Shown: positions 34,796 to 44,305 of the stretch, piece after piece
Layout: each line of letters begins with the position of its first letter
Position numbering within the stretch: the first letter of the stretch is position 1
DNA from: Clostridia bacterium
GTDB lineage: Bacteria > Bacillota > Clostridia > TANB77 > CAG-508
Direction: 5' to 3'
Assembly: GCA_017469445.1 (NCBI GenBank)
Contig: JAFUGK010000021.1
Location: 1 to 54,115, forward strand
DNA: 54,115 nucleotides
The notes under the pieces: model-generated
What the model saw: the letters and a program-made list of their open reading frames with translations, nothing else
Told to the model about the DNA's origin: nothing
Database searches by the model: none
Translations under genes and position numbers: made by a program

Positions 34796-35324
34796 CACTC
34801 ACTTCCTGTTTAACTATTTTCTTTTTTTCTTTTCTTAATGCCATTGCTGCATCAAAGACTTGTTTTCCTGCTGGAATACCTGTAGTAAATACGGTTTGCC
34901 CATCTGCTGATTTATAAGTCCAATATTTTGTTCCTACTGAAACTCCATATTTTTCATTAACTTTTAAACTAGCAGTTCTAATAGTCCTTCCAGTATTATA
35001 TCCATGTAATGGAAATTTACCTTTTACTGGATGTGGCGACATTTCTCCTTGTGTACCAGTTCCAAATTCATTATATAAAGCTTGACTTCCTCTCATTCCT
35101 ACTTTTATTTTATCATCAAATTCTTCTTTAAAAGTAGTAGTATCTTCGTTTCCATCTCTAAATGGTGTTGCAGATAAATTATTTTCAATTTGAGTTCTAG
35201 CATAATCTGCTAGTCTATCCTCAATTCTTTTATCTGCTTTTTTTAAATCTTGTTTTAAATTATCTATTTTCTTAGACAAATCTCTAAGACCTTGTCTAGA
35301 TAATTCTACTTCAATCTTTTTCAT
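34776..35324 (-). CDS. HK97 gp10-like head-tail component
   Basis: 182 residues: LSRQGLRDLSKKIDNLKQDLKKA at the start, 'LYNEFGTGTQGEMSPHPVKGKF' in the centre (the E-F/Y-G-T signature of gp10-family proteins). Joins head and tail. Overlaps the next gene by 20 bases. Confidence 0.85.
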   Translation of the reverse strand: MKKIEVELSRQGLRDLSKKIDNLKQDLKKADKRIEDRLADYARTQIENNLSATPFRDGNEDTTTFKEEFDDKIKVGMRGSQALYNEFGTGTQGEMSPHPVKGKFPLHGYNTGRTIRTASLKVNEKYGVSVGTKYWTYKSADGQTVFTTGIPAGKQVFDAAMALRKEKKKIVKQEVSDVLSKL

Positions 35325-35665
35325 TATTGACCACTTAATTTTCTTAACTTTATTTCAGATTGATTTAACGTATTTATAGGGTTTCCATCAACAATATAAT
35401 CTGCATCTTTGCAAAGTACATCATGTGGTTTAGGTGGATTTACATAAATATAACACTTATCGCCATTTTTAAATTTTTCGGCTTCTTCTGGTGTACATTT
35501 TATTTGTAAATACATAAAATAATCTTCTCCTAAAGTTAATTTTTCTCCTATACTATTAGTAGGTTGAAAATTTAAGAAACAAGGAATAGGAACATCAAAA
35601 TTAGTTGAATTAGGAAGTTTTTGACACAAATAAAAAGGTCTTTTATTTCTTCTTAGACAAATCAT
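35324..35665 (-). CDS. Head closure / head-tail adaptor protein
   Basis: 113 residues; KRPFYLCQKLPNSTN... with an SPP1-type beta-barrel pattern (DYFMYLQIKCTPEEAEKFK). It sits between the connector and gp10-like genes, so a stopper/adaptor role is likely. Confidence 0.7.
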   Translation of the reverse strand: MICLRRNKRPFYLCQKLPNSTNFDVPIPCFLNFQPTNSIGEKLTLGEDYFMYLQIKCTPEEAEKFKNGDKCYIYVNPPKPHDVLCKDADYIVDGNPINTLNQSEIKLRKLSGQ

Positions 35666-36033
35666 ATACTTTTCATCCTTCCTAATGGTACAATTTCTTG
35701 AAGAATATCATTAGGATATTCACTAGCTCCAGCATACGTTCTTGAAATTTTATTTTCAGAATGTGCTAATTGTCCTTCTGCACCCATCTTGGCAAAAGAA
35801 CACATAACAAGTCTTACCACAGTTCCTTTATACTTTGGTTCAAACAATAATTGGTCATTAGATATGAAATGCCTTCTATCATTAACAGCTTCAATAGCAT
35901 TTTCTATTTCATCATATATATCATCTTCTGATAAGTTTGAAATTTCAAATCCTCTACTTTTTAACTGTCTTTTTACTTTTTCATTTAACGCAAAACCTTC
36001 TTGCGTATGTTTATAATCTTCAAAAGTCATCAT
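35662..36033 (-). CDS. Head-tail connector (gp6/gp15-like)
   Basis: 123 residues, helical: 'LKSRGFEISNLSEDDIYDEIENAIEAVNDRRHF' then a hydrophobic segment including 'VRLVMCSFAKMGAEG'. Typical first connector ring protein after capsid genes. ATG 36033 with AAGAGGTG SD. Confidence 0.8.
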   Translation of the reverse strand: MMTFEDYKHTQEGFALNEKVKRQLKSRGFEISNLSEDDIYDEIENAIEAVNDRRHFISNDQLLFEPKYKGTVVRLVMCSFAKMGAEGQLAHSENKISRTYAGASEYPNDILQEIVPLGRMKSI

Positions 36034-36049
36034 ATCTTTTTCACCTCTT

Positions 36050-36280
36050 TTATCTGTTTTCTTCTAAAGAAATATCCATTTTATTACTATTAAATAAATT
36101 CTTTTTATAAAAATCTTCTACTGACATTTGTCCAATTTTTGATTGGTTAACATATTCTAATTTAGTTTCTTCACCTTTTTTAGGAATGACATAATATTCA
36201 TTTCCTTTTTTCTTAATGTCAACTTCTCTGTAATAATTAGCAACCTTTATATAAGGTTTTTCATCGATTATATAAATCAT
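36050..36280 (-). CDS. Small hypothetical head-region protein
   Basis: 76 residues (MIYIIDEKPYIKVANYY), beta-rich with charged tail. It is found between capsid-tail-like and connector genes. Function unknown. Confidence 0.65.
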   Translation of the reverse strand: MIYIIDEKPYIKVANYYREVDIKKKGNEYYVIPKKGEETKLEYVNQSKIGQMSVEDFYKKNLFNSNKMDISLEENR

Positions 36281-36310
36281 TTTTATTCCTCCTCAATTTT
36301 GGATTGCCTA

Positions 36311-36664
36311 TTATTTCTTTTTACTTTTATTATTATCTTCTTTTGATAACATTCCAAGTATATTTTCTAAACTATTTTCTTTTTTATCTTTATCTTCTTC
36401 TAATACTTCTTCTTTTTTATCTTCTTCTTTACCTTCAGAATCGTTTTCTACATCTTTTGATTTCTCATCTGATATATTTTCTTCTTCTTTTGGTAAATCT
36501 TCTGATTTTTTATTCTCAACGTTTTCTACTACATTTACGTTATCTTGAGAAGAAGCTTTTTTAGGAGCTTCTTCTATGATAACATATCCTAAAGGTTTAA
36601 ACATTGATTCAAAAGTTTTTTTAGAAACTAATAAAGTATGGCTTCCTTTTTTTATATTAATCAT
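36311..36664 (-). CDS. Acidic low-complexity head-region protein
   Basis: 117 residues: a short ordered N-terminus (HTLLVSKKTFESMFKPLGYVII), then Glu/Lys/Asp/Ser-rich disordered sequence. Small proteins of this layout follow major capsid genes in gut siphophages. Role unknown. Confidence 0.65.
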   Translation of the reverse strand: MINIKKGSHTLLVSKKTFESMFKPLGYVIIEEAPKKASSQDNVNVVENVENKKSEDLPKEEENISDEKSKDVENDSEGKEEDKKEEVLEEDKDKKENSLENILGMLSKEDNNKSKKK

Positions 36665-36680
36665 AATTTATTTTCCTTTC

Positions 36681-37724
36681 TTACATTACATCTGCTATCA
36701 TTATTTGGTCAGCAGCTTCGAATGATGGTAATACAACTTGAGATACTTTTGTATCAACTGAAACAGGGTCTGTTGTTTTTGTTGTTGTTACAGCAACACC
36801 TGTATCTACTATTGAAACTTCTGCATCTGTAGCTCCATTTCTTAAATCTGCTTCTTCTGGTGTAGTACCAAACCAAGTATTTCCTAAATCTCCTTCTGGA
36901 ATTAAGATAAATAAATCATTTGGAATATATCTTGTTGCTACTCCACTCTCATTCATATATTTCTTGTCATATACAGCAATTTCTATTCCTGCATTTTCTC
37001 TGAAATAATCTTTTACATTAGCTTCTGTTAATGTTACTTTTCCTTGGCTCATAACATATATAGCTTCTTTAATTCCAGCATTTTTCATTAAAGTTCTTAA
37101 TACTGTTCTTGATGTTATAGCTCTTGATGGTCTAGCATAACCTTTATTTTCTATAACATCTTGCCAAGCAATTATATCTCCTAGAGGGTCAGCTCCATTA
37201 GCATTCCATGCTGTTAAAGGAGTTACTTTTTGGTCATTTCCTAATCCATAATCATATGTATAAGATTGACCATTGTTTGCCATTGATATTGCACCACTAG
37301 AAAGTAATTGCATTCTCATTCTTTCTCTTGAAACACCAGCAGCATCTAATAATGTGATTGTATCATCAAATATATTTCTTAATATTGTATCAATATAATC
37401 AGCATTTCCTGCTTCTATTGCTATCAATAATTCTTGTCTTAATTCTTCATCAATAAGCATATCATTTTTGAAGAATGGCATTTTTGTTTGAACTGCTTGG
37501 AAACCAATTCTATCTTTCTTTGTTGATTTAACATCAAAAGCAGATAAACTTAAAGTTGTTGGTAATCCTTTAGCTCCTTTAATAAATTTTAAATTTAATC
37601 CCATTTTCTTTCTTGCTGGGAATAATTCATCACCTAAATAAGGTTGTGTATTTGTATCAGCAAGTCTTGTATTGTAGTAAGCAGCAAGTGCTTTACTTGT
37701 AAAATAATCAAAAATTGTATTCAT
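36681..37724 (-). CDS. Major capsid protein (lambda gpE family)
   Basis: 347 residues: LGDELFPARKKMGLNLKFIKG near the N-terminus, FKNDMLIDEELRQELL, 'YARPSRAITSRTVLRTLM', and C-terminal NDLFILIPEGDLGNTWFG. This is the phage major capsid protein E type (HK97 fold). Preceded by decoration and scaffold genes in classical order. Confidence 0.95.
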   Translation of the reverse strand: MNTIFDYFTSKALAAYYNTRLADTNTQPYLGDELFPARKKMGLNLKFIKGAKGLPTTLSLSAFDVKSTKKDRIGFQAVQTKMPFFKNDMLIDEELRQELLIAIEAGNADYIDTILRNIFDDTITLLDAAGVSRERMRMQLLSSGAISMANNGQSYTYDYGLGNDQKVTPLTAWNANGADPLGDIIAWQDVIENKGYARPSRAITSRTVLRTLMKNAGIKEAIYVMSQGKVTLTEANVKDYFRENAGIEIAVYDKKYMNESGVATRYIPNDLFILIPEGDLGNTWFGTTPEEADLRNGATDAEVSIVDTGVAVTTTKTTDPVSVDTKVSQVVLPSFEAADQIMIADVM

Positions 37725-37751
37725 TTTTCATTTCCTTCCTTTCATATTTAA

Positions 37752-38162
37752 TTATGATAATGCATTTCCACTACCAGTAGTAAAAAATATTTTTCCATCT
37801 AAAGCTGTTTCTACTTCTGTTGTTATTAATGATTGAACACTTGAATCTAGTTTTTCTAAATCAACTACACCAAATATTACTATTGCAGCATTTTCAGCTC
37901 CAGCAGTAACATCTACATCATGTAGTATAATTCCTACTGCATTACTTGCTCCATTTGATGTTGAAGCTTTTACAAAAGCAGTATTTCTTGTTCTTAAACT
38001 ACCATATAATGGTGTTCCAGCTTTTAAGATTTTCTTTCCATCAGAGTCAGCTGATATACCTGTATTTGTAACTTGTACTCCTAAAGAAATCATTTCGCTA
38101 TCAGCTATCATGATTTGTTTTGGATTGTTTGGATAATTTGTTGTTATTACTTTATTTGCCAT
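37752..38162 (-). CDS. Head decoration protein
   Basis: 136 residues: 'LKAGTPLYGSLRTRNTAFVKA', 'AVGIILHDVDVT', 'VVDLEKLDSSVQ', a pattern of lambda gpD-like/head-stabilising proteins that commonly pair with gpE capsids. Confidence 0.8.
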   Translation of the reverse strand: MANKVITTNYPNNPKQIMIADSEMISLGVQVTNTGISADSDGKKILKAGTPLYGSLRTRNTAFVKASTSNGASNAVGIILHDVDVTAGAENAAIVIFGVVDLEKLDSSVQSLITTEVETALDGKIFFTTGSGNALS

Positions 38163-38186
38163 TTTAAAATTCCTCCTTTAATTTTT

Positions 38187-38801
38187 TTAGTTAAAATAAC
38201 TATTTTCTTTTTTTATTTTATTTGGGTTTTTTGCCAATCTTTCGGCTCTTTCTTCGGCTTCAGTTTTTGTATTTCCACCTTCGCCATTTGTAGAATTAAA
38301 GTTTCCCATTCCTCCAAGTTTATTTTTTGTCATATCGGCTTTGCCTTTTTCATAAGCTTTTTCTACAATAGTATTTATATAATTTGCTATTTTAGATGTT
38401 TTTTCTTCATCTTCTGTAGAAATTGAAGATATAAATTCTCCAAATTCTTTATCATCATCAGCTATTCCAGAATTTAATCTGCTTTTTGATGTGATACTCA
38501 TAGCTTTATATTCACTATTGCTAATTTTACCAGCTAAAAGTTGTTGTTGTAATTCTTCTAGTTGGTCTTTTAAAGCTTGGTCTGCTGCTGCTTTCTTTTC
38601 ATCATCTGTCATTTTGTTTTGTAATTCAAGATTTTTTGCATCTAAAGCATCTTGAAGCTTTTTAATTTCAGCCTCTGATTTACTTTTATTTACATAATTT
38701 CCTGAACCTAAAACTTGATTTTTAAAAAATGATTGAATGTCATCTTGTGTCATATCCTCCTTATAGGCTTCGCCCATAATCTGTTTTAATAATTCTTCCA
38801 T
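38187..38801 (-). CDS. Capsid scaffolding protein
   Basis: 204 residues from ATG 38801 (GGAG SD; ATG 38822 is less well placed). Helical, Gln/Lys/Glu-rich centre (ALDAKNLELQNKMTDDEKKA), GISADDDKEFGEFI-like C-terminal domain. Position between portal and capsid agrees. Confidence 0.85.
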   Translation of the reverse strand: MEELLKQIMGEAYKEDMTQDDIQSFFKNQVLGSGNYVNKSKSEAEIKKLQDALDAKNLELQNKMTDDEKKAAADQALKDQLEELQQQLLAGKISNSEYKAMSITSKSRLNSGIADDDKEFGEFISSISTEDEEKTSKIANYINTIVEKAYEKGKADMTKNKLGGMGNFNSTNGEGGNTKTEAEERAERLAKNPNKIKKENSYFN

Positions 38802-38833
38802 AATGGTACTCCTTTCTTTCAACCGTGATTATA

Positions 38834-38908
38834 GCACTTCTCTGTGCGAGGTCTATCTACAAATATAGCCATTGTAGAACTGGCAATTTATATTTTCAGC
38901 TTTCGCTG
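38834..38908 (-). ncRNA. Structured intergenic RNA between portal and scaffold
   Basis: On the minus strand three stems lie in a row: CAGC-GAAA-GCTG (38908-38897, a GNRA tetraloop), AAATATA...TATATTT with inner GCCA/TGGC (38895-38861), and GCAC-AGAGAA-GTGC (38847-38834). No U-tract follows. The 94-base gap is richer in G+C than its surroundings. Candidate RNA element; class unknown. Confidence 0.5.
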
Positions 38909-38915
38909 TTAATAC

Positions 38916-40467
38916 CTATTTTTCTTCTTTTTTATTATGTTTTTCACTTATTTTATTCATATTATTGTTATATGTAGTCTTTTTATATGCTGGATTATTT
39001 TCTGCTTTAGTATTACTTGAATTATTTTCTCCATTATTTTGTTTTAATACTTCTTGAGTTCTTTTTTGTAATTCTAAATTATTTTCAGCAACTTCTTCCC
39101 AGTATTTTTTACCTCTATCAATAACTTCTACTACATCAGTAGTCATATCACACATTTCTAAACTATCTGCTGGGTCTAATGTTTTTGTTCCGTGTAATGT
39201 ACTAAATGCTTGTGCTTTAGTTTGTAAATTATCATTTTTATTTCTTGTAAATTTAACATCTAAGTCTATTGTTTTAAAATCTATTCTTGCTAATCCTAAT
39301 AATTGCAATATTTTAATTGCTACTGCAATTTGTTTTTTCTTAGCAATTTTAAAATAACTTTCTTTTATTCTTGCAACAATTTCTATATCAGCCCAACCAT
39401 CTCTTAATTTTACGGCATCTCCAGTATCTCCGCCTCCGCCGCCTCTGGTTTTTCTATCTGGAATACCTATGATAGTTTTATAAGCTTCTTCTAAATATTC
39501 TCTTAAATTTTGTATTCCCATGCTATCTAATTGTTGATATATAAATTTAGCATCAACATTATTTCCGTGGAGTTCCTAAAAGTTCAAGAACTCTATTTTT
39601 CTTTACATTTGATGCTTCACTTGTATCTAATTCAGAATTTATAATTACTAATAAACTTTTAATTACATTTTCAACATCATTTACACTATCAGAAGCTATT
39701 TGATTTAAAGCATCTAAAACACTTATTGCTACTTCAAAATCTCCCATTAAGAAATTGTTGTTTTGTACTAATTGAATCGGATTTAATCCAATTATATTGA
39801 CATCTTCTTGTATTTCGTTTTTAGTTCCACTTAAAGTGCCATTACCTTGTGATTTTATACGAAATACTTGTGTATCTGTAAAGGCAGTAAAATATGTATA
39901 TTTTTTATCGGTCCAAAAAGTACAAGATAATCTTACAGGATTTCCTATTTTTGAAGATTGAATTACAAATGTTGATAATACATCTAAATTACTTATTGCC
40001 AATGGAACATCTGGCATATAATCACTAGATATATCTTTAGATGGTAATGTACATAAATAGCTTATACCACAAATTGCTGCATATGTTGCAACTTCATTAT
40101 CTACTGTGCTAGAATTTTCGTATTCAAAAATGTCTGAAAGATTTTTTATATCTTTTCTGTATTTTGATTTTCTAGGTATAATTTGTACTGGTTTTCCAAA
40201 TGTATATCCTACAATATCTCTTACACTTGAATGTGCATAATTTAATACTACTTTATTGTTTATTTCGCTTGTAGATGGAGCTGCTCTTTTTAATATATCT
40301 TGATTTCCTTTATAATAGTCAATTAAATATTTCATATCTATAACATTTAATCTGTGTATATTTAAAGCATCAAATAATATTTGAATAATTGTATCTTTAT
40401 TTATTTCTCTATCATCAAAAATTCTTCTTCGCCCTTTTCCCACATTGCCTATCATATTCCCAATCAC
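38916..40467 (-). CDS. Portal protein (SPP1 gp6-like), +1 shift at CGG 39567
   Basis: ATG 40467; 300 codons then CGG (39567-39565); zero frame stops at 39559. The +1 frame adds 216 codons (GNNVDAKFIYQQLDSMGIQNL...IIGIPD) to 38916, total 516 aa, the normal size for this family. 'YLIDYYKGNQDILKR' at the N-terminus and 'DAKFIYQQLDSMGI' after the site are portal signatures. Without the shift the C-terminal 40 percent is lost. Confidence 0.9.
39565..39567 (-). other. In-frame CGG / +1 site 9
   Basis: Minus-strand context CCA CGG AAA; +1 codon GGA. Zero frame continues one codon, then stops. Confidence 0.92.
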
Positions 40468-40487
40468 AAAATCACTCCCAATCCATA

Positions 40488-40516
40488 CAAAAAACCATAA
40501 CTATTTACAGTTATGG
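40488..40516 (-). terminator. Partial terminator between Com-like and portal genes
   Basis: Minus-strand stem CCATAAC/GTTATGG (40516-40510 with 40501-40495) followed by TTTTTTG. It overlaps the end of the Com-like gene. Since portal follows without another promoter, it probably works as an attenuator. Confidence 0.7.
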
Positions 40517-40650
40517 CTCTTTGGCTCTACTTCAATATATTTTTCTTCTTTACATCTCTTGCAATAAAGATATACTTTTTCAAGCTTACCAGAAGTTTCT
40601 AATCTACATAATATCTTATTACAATCTGGACAAATTACATTTTTAATCAT
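40501..40650 (-). CDS. Com-like zinc-finger protein
   Basis: 49 residues from ATG 40650 (GAGGT upstream). ICPDCNKILCRLE...LYCKRCKEEKYIE: two CxxC knuckles in the size and spacing of the Mu Com family. Com-like genes often lie next to terminase/portal in Firmicutes phages. Function here unproven. Confidence 0.75.
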   Translation of the reverse strand: MIKNVICPDCNKILCRLETSGKLEKVYLYCKRCKEEKYIEVEPKSHNCK

Positions 40651-40667
40651 TTTAATACCTCACAATA

Positions 40668-40696
40668 AGTATATTAAAACTCCAAAAAAAAGTCAA
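40668..40696 (-). promoter_or_regulatory. Promoter of head operon
   Basis: Minus strand TTGACT (40696-40691), 17-nt spacer, TATACT (40673-40668), just after the TerL terminator and before the Com-like gene. It would drive the portal-to-tail operon. Confidence 0.8.
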
Positions 40697-40701
40697 TATA
40701 A

Positions 40702-40736
40702 AAAAGATACATTTTTATATTTTTTGTATCTTTTTT
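40702..40736 (-). terminator. Terminator after terL
   Basis: Minus-strand stem AAAAGATACA/TGTATCTTTT, 10 bp or more, with a T-tract. Directly follows the recoded terL stop at 40738. Confidence 0.85.
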
Positions 40737-40737
40737 A

Positions 40738-43108
40738 TTAAATCCCTAAATCATCTCTACTTATTCTACTTCTTGCTGTACCAATACGAGTATATCCCAG
40801 TACATTTGTAAACAAACTTGCTAAAGAGTCAGGAGCATCATCATGTTGTTTACCTTGCATACTAGCAGCTTGATTAAACTTTGTTAATTCATCTAAAAAA
40901 TCATTATACATTTTATTGTTTCTTATTTCTTTTCTTTCTTTTACTAATAATTTATAATCACTATGTGAAGTTCCTTTTATTGGTCCTTGACAAGCTAAAA
41001 TTCTATCTAATTTTGATTTTGTCGTTGGAACTTTTGACCATGTTATATTACATCTGTAATTTTTTTTCTTTAATTCTTCTTGTACTTTTTCTGCATACAT
41101 ATCTCCACCGTTATTAGCTTCAAAATGACATGCTGTTATTTTATATTCTATTATTGCATTTACAACCATTGGTATAGTATCTTCTTTTTTTGCTTGACTA
41201 AATATAACATCTGTTAAATATACATCATGATTTTCATATTCAGATACTATTGGCATTGATAAACTATCTCCTCCACCCCACGCAACATCAACTGCTGCTA
41301 TTCTACGTTGTAATCCATAATCTGGCTCTGATATAAATTTTGTTAATTCTTCTTCACTAAATACTATTCCTAATCTTTCAATTGGATTCTGTTGTATTAA
41401 ACATTCAAAACTAACTGTGTCCATTAAATCTTTATCTTCTAGTAATGCTTCTGTTGTTAATGCAAATCCATATTTATAATTAAAATTTGTTTGATTATTT
41501 TCATTTAATCCGTGGAACTCTTACTACTTCTATTCTTTCAGGATTTCTGTCTTTGTAATACTTTATTATCCTTGATAAAGGGTCATTGATACTAAATATA
41601 GTACCAATTATAAGCATCTTACAATTCCCTTGCATACGTTTTTTTAATGTTCCTGTAAATTCATCCCACTTCTTATCTAAAACATCTTTATTTCTTGCTT
41701 CTTCAATGTTTTTTATTAAGTCATCTATATATAAAACATTATGTGCTCTAGTTCTACCTGTAATACCACCATCAAAACCACAACAATATAAGCTGTATTC
41801 AGAATGTGGCTTAGTCTTTTTATCATTCCTATAATCTAATGTCATATTTTCAGCACTTTTTAAAACATTCTTTAATTCTGGAAATATCTTTTGAAAATTA
41901 CCATTTTCATCTTCTATTAGTGTCATTTCTCCTTGATAAAATTTATCTTTTGCTATTGTTGCAGAATAACTAACCATCATATTTGGCAGGTCCGGCTCTT
42001 TTCCAATACAAAAAGACATGAATCTTTTTCCGAGTTCAGTATTATGAGTTAATGTATAACCATCTGTTATGTAAAGATGTTCTGGATGGTCTATCATTAT
42101 ACATTGACATTCTTCTTGTCTTACTTTTTCAATATTTACAATTTTTTTTCTTTTTCTTTCAAAATCTATTAAAATTTTATTATCTTTTTGTATAGCAAAA
42201 TATCCCAAACTTCTAATTATTTCTGTATATTCTTTTATTAATTTAGAACTATCAATTTGATAAATATACATATCTGATTTATATATTTTTTGACTATAAT
42301 AAATAATTTCTCTTAATACTTTTTGTCTATATTCTATTGTATATTTTTCATTTTCTACAGGTTTAACTAATCTTACATAATAATTTTGTTTTTTATTTAG
42401 TATTTGTTTTGTATTTAAAATTTCTTTTTCTGTTTTTTCTGTTTGAACTTCCCACAAATGCTCTAAACCACAATCAACATAAGTGTGGTCATCAAAAGTA
42501 ACTCTATACACATCTTTTATGCCTTTAGGGAATACCCCTGTTACATTACATACTTTTCCATCAGCTCCAATAACTTTAGTACCTACTTTTACCTCTCCCA
42601 TAGTTATCCAACCTTCTGGTGTCAATATTTTACTAGATAATGGTTGTTCTTTTCCAGTCCCTTGAGGCATTGATATTGTCATTACAGCTTTTGGTTTGTA
42701 ATAAAACTTGTCTAATTTTTTTGATATTGGTCCTAATACTGATGTCCTTGGTGCAAGAAATTGCTTTTCAGGTTCAATACCAAATTCTATTGCTACTGCA
42801 TAATAACTAAATAAATATCTTGATAAATAATAATAATTGTTTTTCATTATTTCGATTATTTCAGATTGTAAATTACTTTCAATATTTTTAAATTCTTTTG
42901 GAACTATTTTCGTTATTTCTATTGCTATTTCTATGCTTTTACAATATTTTAAACTATCAGTTTCAGCAACATAAATAACTTTTTCCTTCTCTTTTTCGTT
43001 TTCTTTGTAAAAAAATCTTAAAGCATCCATTTGTTTTATCTTTTGATATGGATTCTTCTCATGTTCTAAATGTTTCTCAATCTTTTTTATCTCTGTTTCA
43101 TAAAGCAT
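40738..43108 (-). CDS. terL: Terminase large subunit with class-3 intein and +1 shift at CGG 41512
   Basis: ATG 43108. Precursor 789 aa after the shift. ATPase: Walker A MPQGTGK (147-153) continues, after the intein, as T(357)ELGKRF; Walker B NVLYIDDLIK. After codon 532 a CGG (41512-41510) would stop the frame at 41501. The +1 frame gives RVP-G-LNENNQTNFNYKYGFALTTEALL and the nuclease domain (AAVDVAWGGGDS, CHFEANNGGD, HDDAPDSLASL) to 40738. Spliced length about 586 aa. Without the shift there is no nuclease. Packages DNA with TerS. Confidence 0.92.
41510..41512 (-). other. In-frame CGG / +1 site 10
   Basis: Minus-strand context CCA CGG ATT; +1 codon GGA. It lies in the conserved 'RVPxLxE...NF.YKYGF' segment between the ATPase and nuclease domains. 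Confidence 0.93.
42041..42649 (-). mobile_element. Class-3 mini-intein in TerL Walker A
   Basis: 203 residues (precursor E154 to N356). Intein blocks: KILTPEGWITMGEVKVGTKVI (block A region), DVYRVTFDDHTYVDCGLEHLWEV (block B), CIMIDHPEHLYITDGYTLTHN (blocks F/G). Residue 1 is not Cys/Ser, but Trp in block B (HLW), Cys at the start of CIMID, and Thr at +1 form the WCT triad of class-3 inteins. The centre is a short remnant without an intact LAGLIDADG motif. Confidence 0.85.
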
Positions 43109-43120
43109 GTTAACAACTCC

Positions 43121-43303
43121 TTACATCATTTCATCTTTTAAAATATCTAATGCTTCTGATATATAATCATTCATGCTTATAAAATTATCTGTACCTCTTG
43201 TTCTGTTGCTTATTTGCTTTAACCATTTATGTTGCTCTTTTGGTAATCTAACACTAAAACGTACTGTTAGACCTTCTTTTTCTTTGTTTATCTTTTTTGC
43301 CAC
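43121..43303 (-). CDS. Ribbon-helix-helix DNA-binding protein
   Basis: 60 residues from GTG 43303 (GGAGGGG SD 7 bases away; upstream in-frame codons lack one). 'LTVRFSVRLPKEQHKWLKQI' then 'NDYISEALDIL' is an Arc/MetJ-type fold. It lies immediately upstream of terL and may regulate late genes (inference). Confidence 0.75.
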   Translation of the reverse strand: MAKKINKEKEGLTVRFSVRLPKEQHKWLKQISNRTRGTDNFISMNDYISEALDILKDEMM

Positions 43304-43330
43304 TATTACCCCTCCTTTTTTGAGCAATAT

Positions 43331-43567
43331 TTATTCATCTTCTGGAAGGTTTATAGACACACTATTAGCATTTTTTGATATGGCTTTATCTAATATACTA
43401 TCTATTCTATTTAATATCTCCATTGCTTTTTCTTCATTTTCATAACGTGCTAATGGATATTTTTCTTGTCCACCTAAGCTAGATGTGGTTAAATACCCAC
43501 CCCTTTCAATGTTAATCTTGTCCTTCATTTTTACTAACGACTTATTTGTTCTAAAAAAAATATCCAT
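43331..43567 (-). CDS. Small hypothetical protein
   Basis: 78 residues from ATG 43567 (GAGGTGA SD). Contains GGYLTTSSLGGQEKYPLARY and a C-terminal helix. It precedes the RHH protein in the terL operon. Unrecognised. Confidence 0.65.
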   Translation of the reverse strand: MDIFFRTNKSLVKMKDKINIERGGYLTTSSLGGQEKYPLARYENEEKAMEILNRIDSILDKAISKNANSVSINLPEDE

Positions 43568-43578
43568 AAAAATCACCT

Positions 43579-43761
43579 CTATAATATTACTTCGCTATCT
43601 CTATAACATTCTTTATAGGTTTCATTCGCTTTTGTTTGAAACTCAATCAATACAAAATTAGAATATATACCTACTATTTTACCAACTTTATACCTTTCAC
43701 CTTGTCTGCGTTCTCCTAATTTATAAGGTATATCAACTTTTACTAATGTGCCTATTTCCAC
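43579..43761 (-). CDS. Small SH3-like hypothetical protein
   Basis: 60 residues (MEIGTLVKVDIPYKLGERRQ... GKIVGIYSNFVLIEF): short beta strands as in small KOW/SH3-like phage proteins. SD AGGGAGGGC. Function unknown. Confidence 0.6.
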   Translation of the reverse strand: MEIGTLVKVDIPYKLGERRQGERYKVGKIVGIYSNFVLIEFQTKANETYKECYRDSEVIL

Positions 43762-43783
43762 TTTTAAAAGCCCTCCTTATTCT

Positions 43784-44248
43784 TTATCTTTTTGTGTCTG
43801 TACTTCCAAATCCTCCGTTTCTTTCTCCTTCTGCTTTATCATTTGTAACTGTTTTGTATTCTGTAAATATTCCTTGCCCTAATTTCTCTCCAGCTTCTAT
43901 TACTACTGTTTCATTACTTAAATTATAAAATAAAAATCCCATTTCGCCTTCGTTATCTTCATTGTCTACATAATCTGCATCTATTATTCCTATACTATTT
44001 GGAATTACTAATTTCTTTTTCTTTGGGTTTGAACTTCTATTTACTATCATTAAAAATTCATTCTCTCCCATATAAGCTTTTACTCCTGTTTTTACTAATA
44101 CTGGATTATCTCCTAATTTGTATGGCTTTATTTCTACTCTCTCTGGATTATAAAAATCATATCCAGCACTAAATTTTGTAGCTCTTTCAGGTAATTTTAA
44201 CCCTTCTATTCCTTCTACTCTTTTTACAAATTCAAATCTTCTCTCCAT
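43784..44248 (-). CDS. dut: dUTPase
   Basis: 154 residues with all five trimeric dUTPase motifs: ATKFSAGYDFY (1), NRSS (2), GIIDADYVDN (3), GEKLGQGIF (4), GERNGGFGSTD (5). Hydrolyses dUTP to dUMP, keeping uracil out of DNA. Confidence 0.95.
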   Translation of the reverse strand: MERRFEFVKRVEGIEGLKLPERATKFSAGYDFYNPERVEIKPYKLGDNPVLVKTGVKAYMGENEFLMIVNRSSNPKKKKLVIPNSIGIIDADYVDNEDNEGEMGFLFYNLSNETVVIEAGEKLGQGIFTEYKTVTNDKAEGERNGGFGSTDTKR

Positions 44249-44305
44249 TTTTTATTCTTCCTTTCTTTCAATACCATTATATATTATTTTTTTTAAAATA
44301 ACAAG

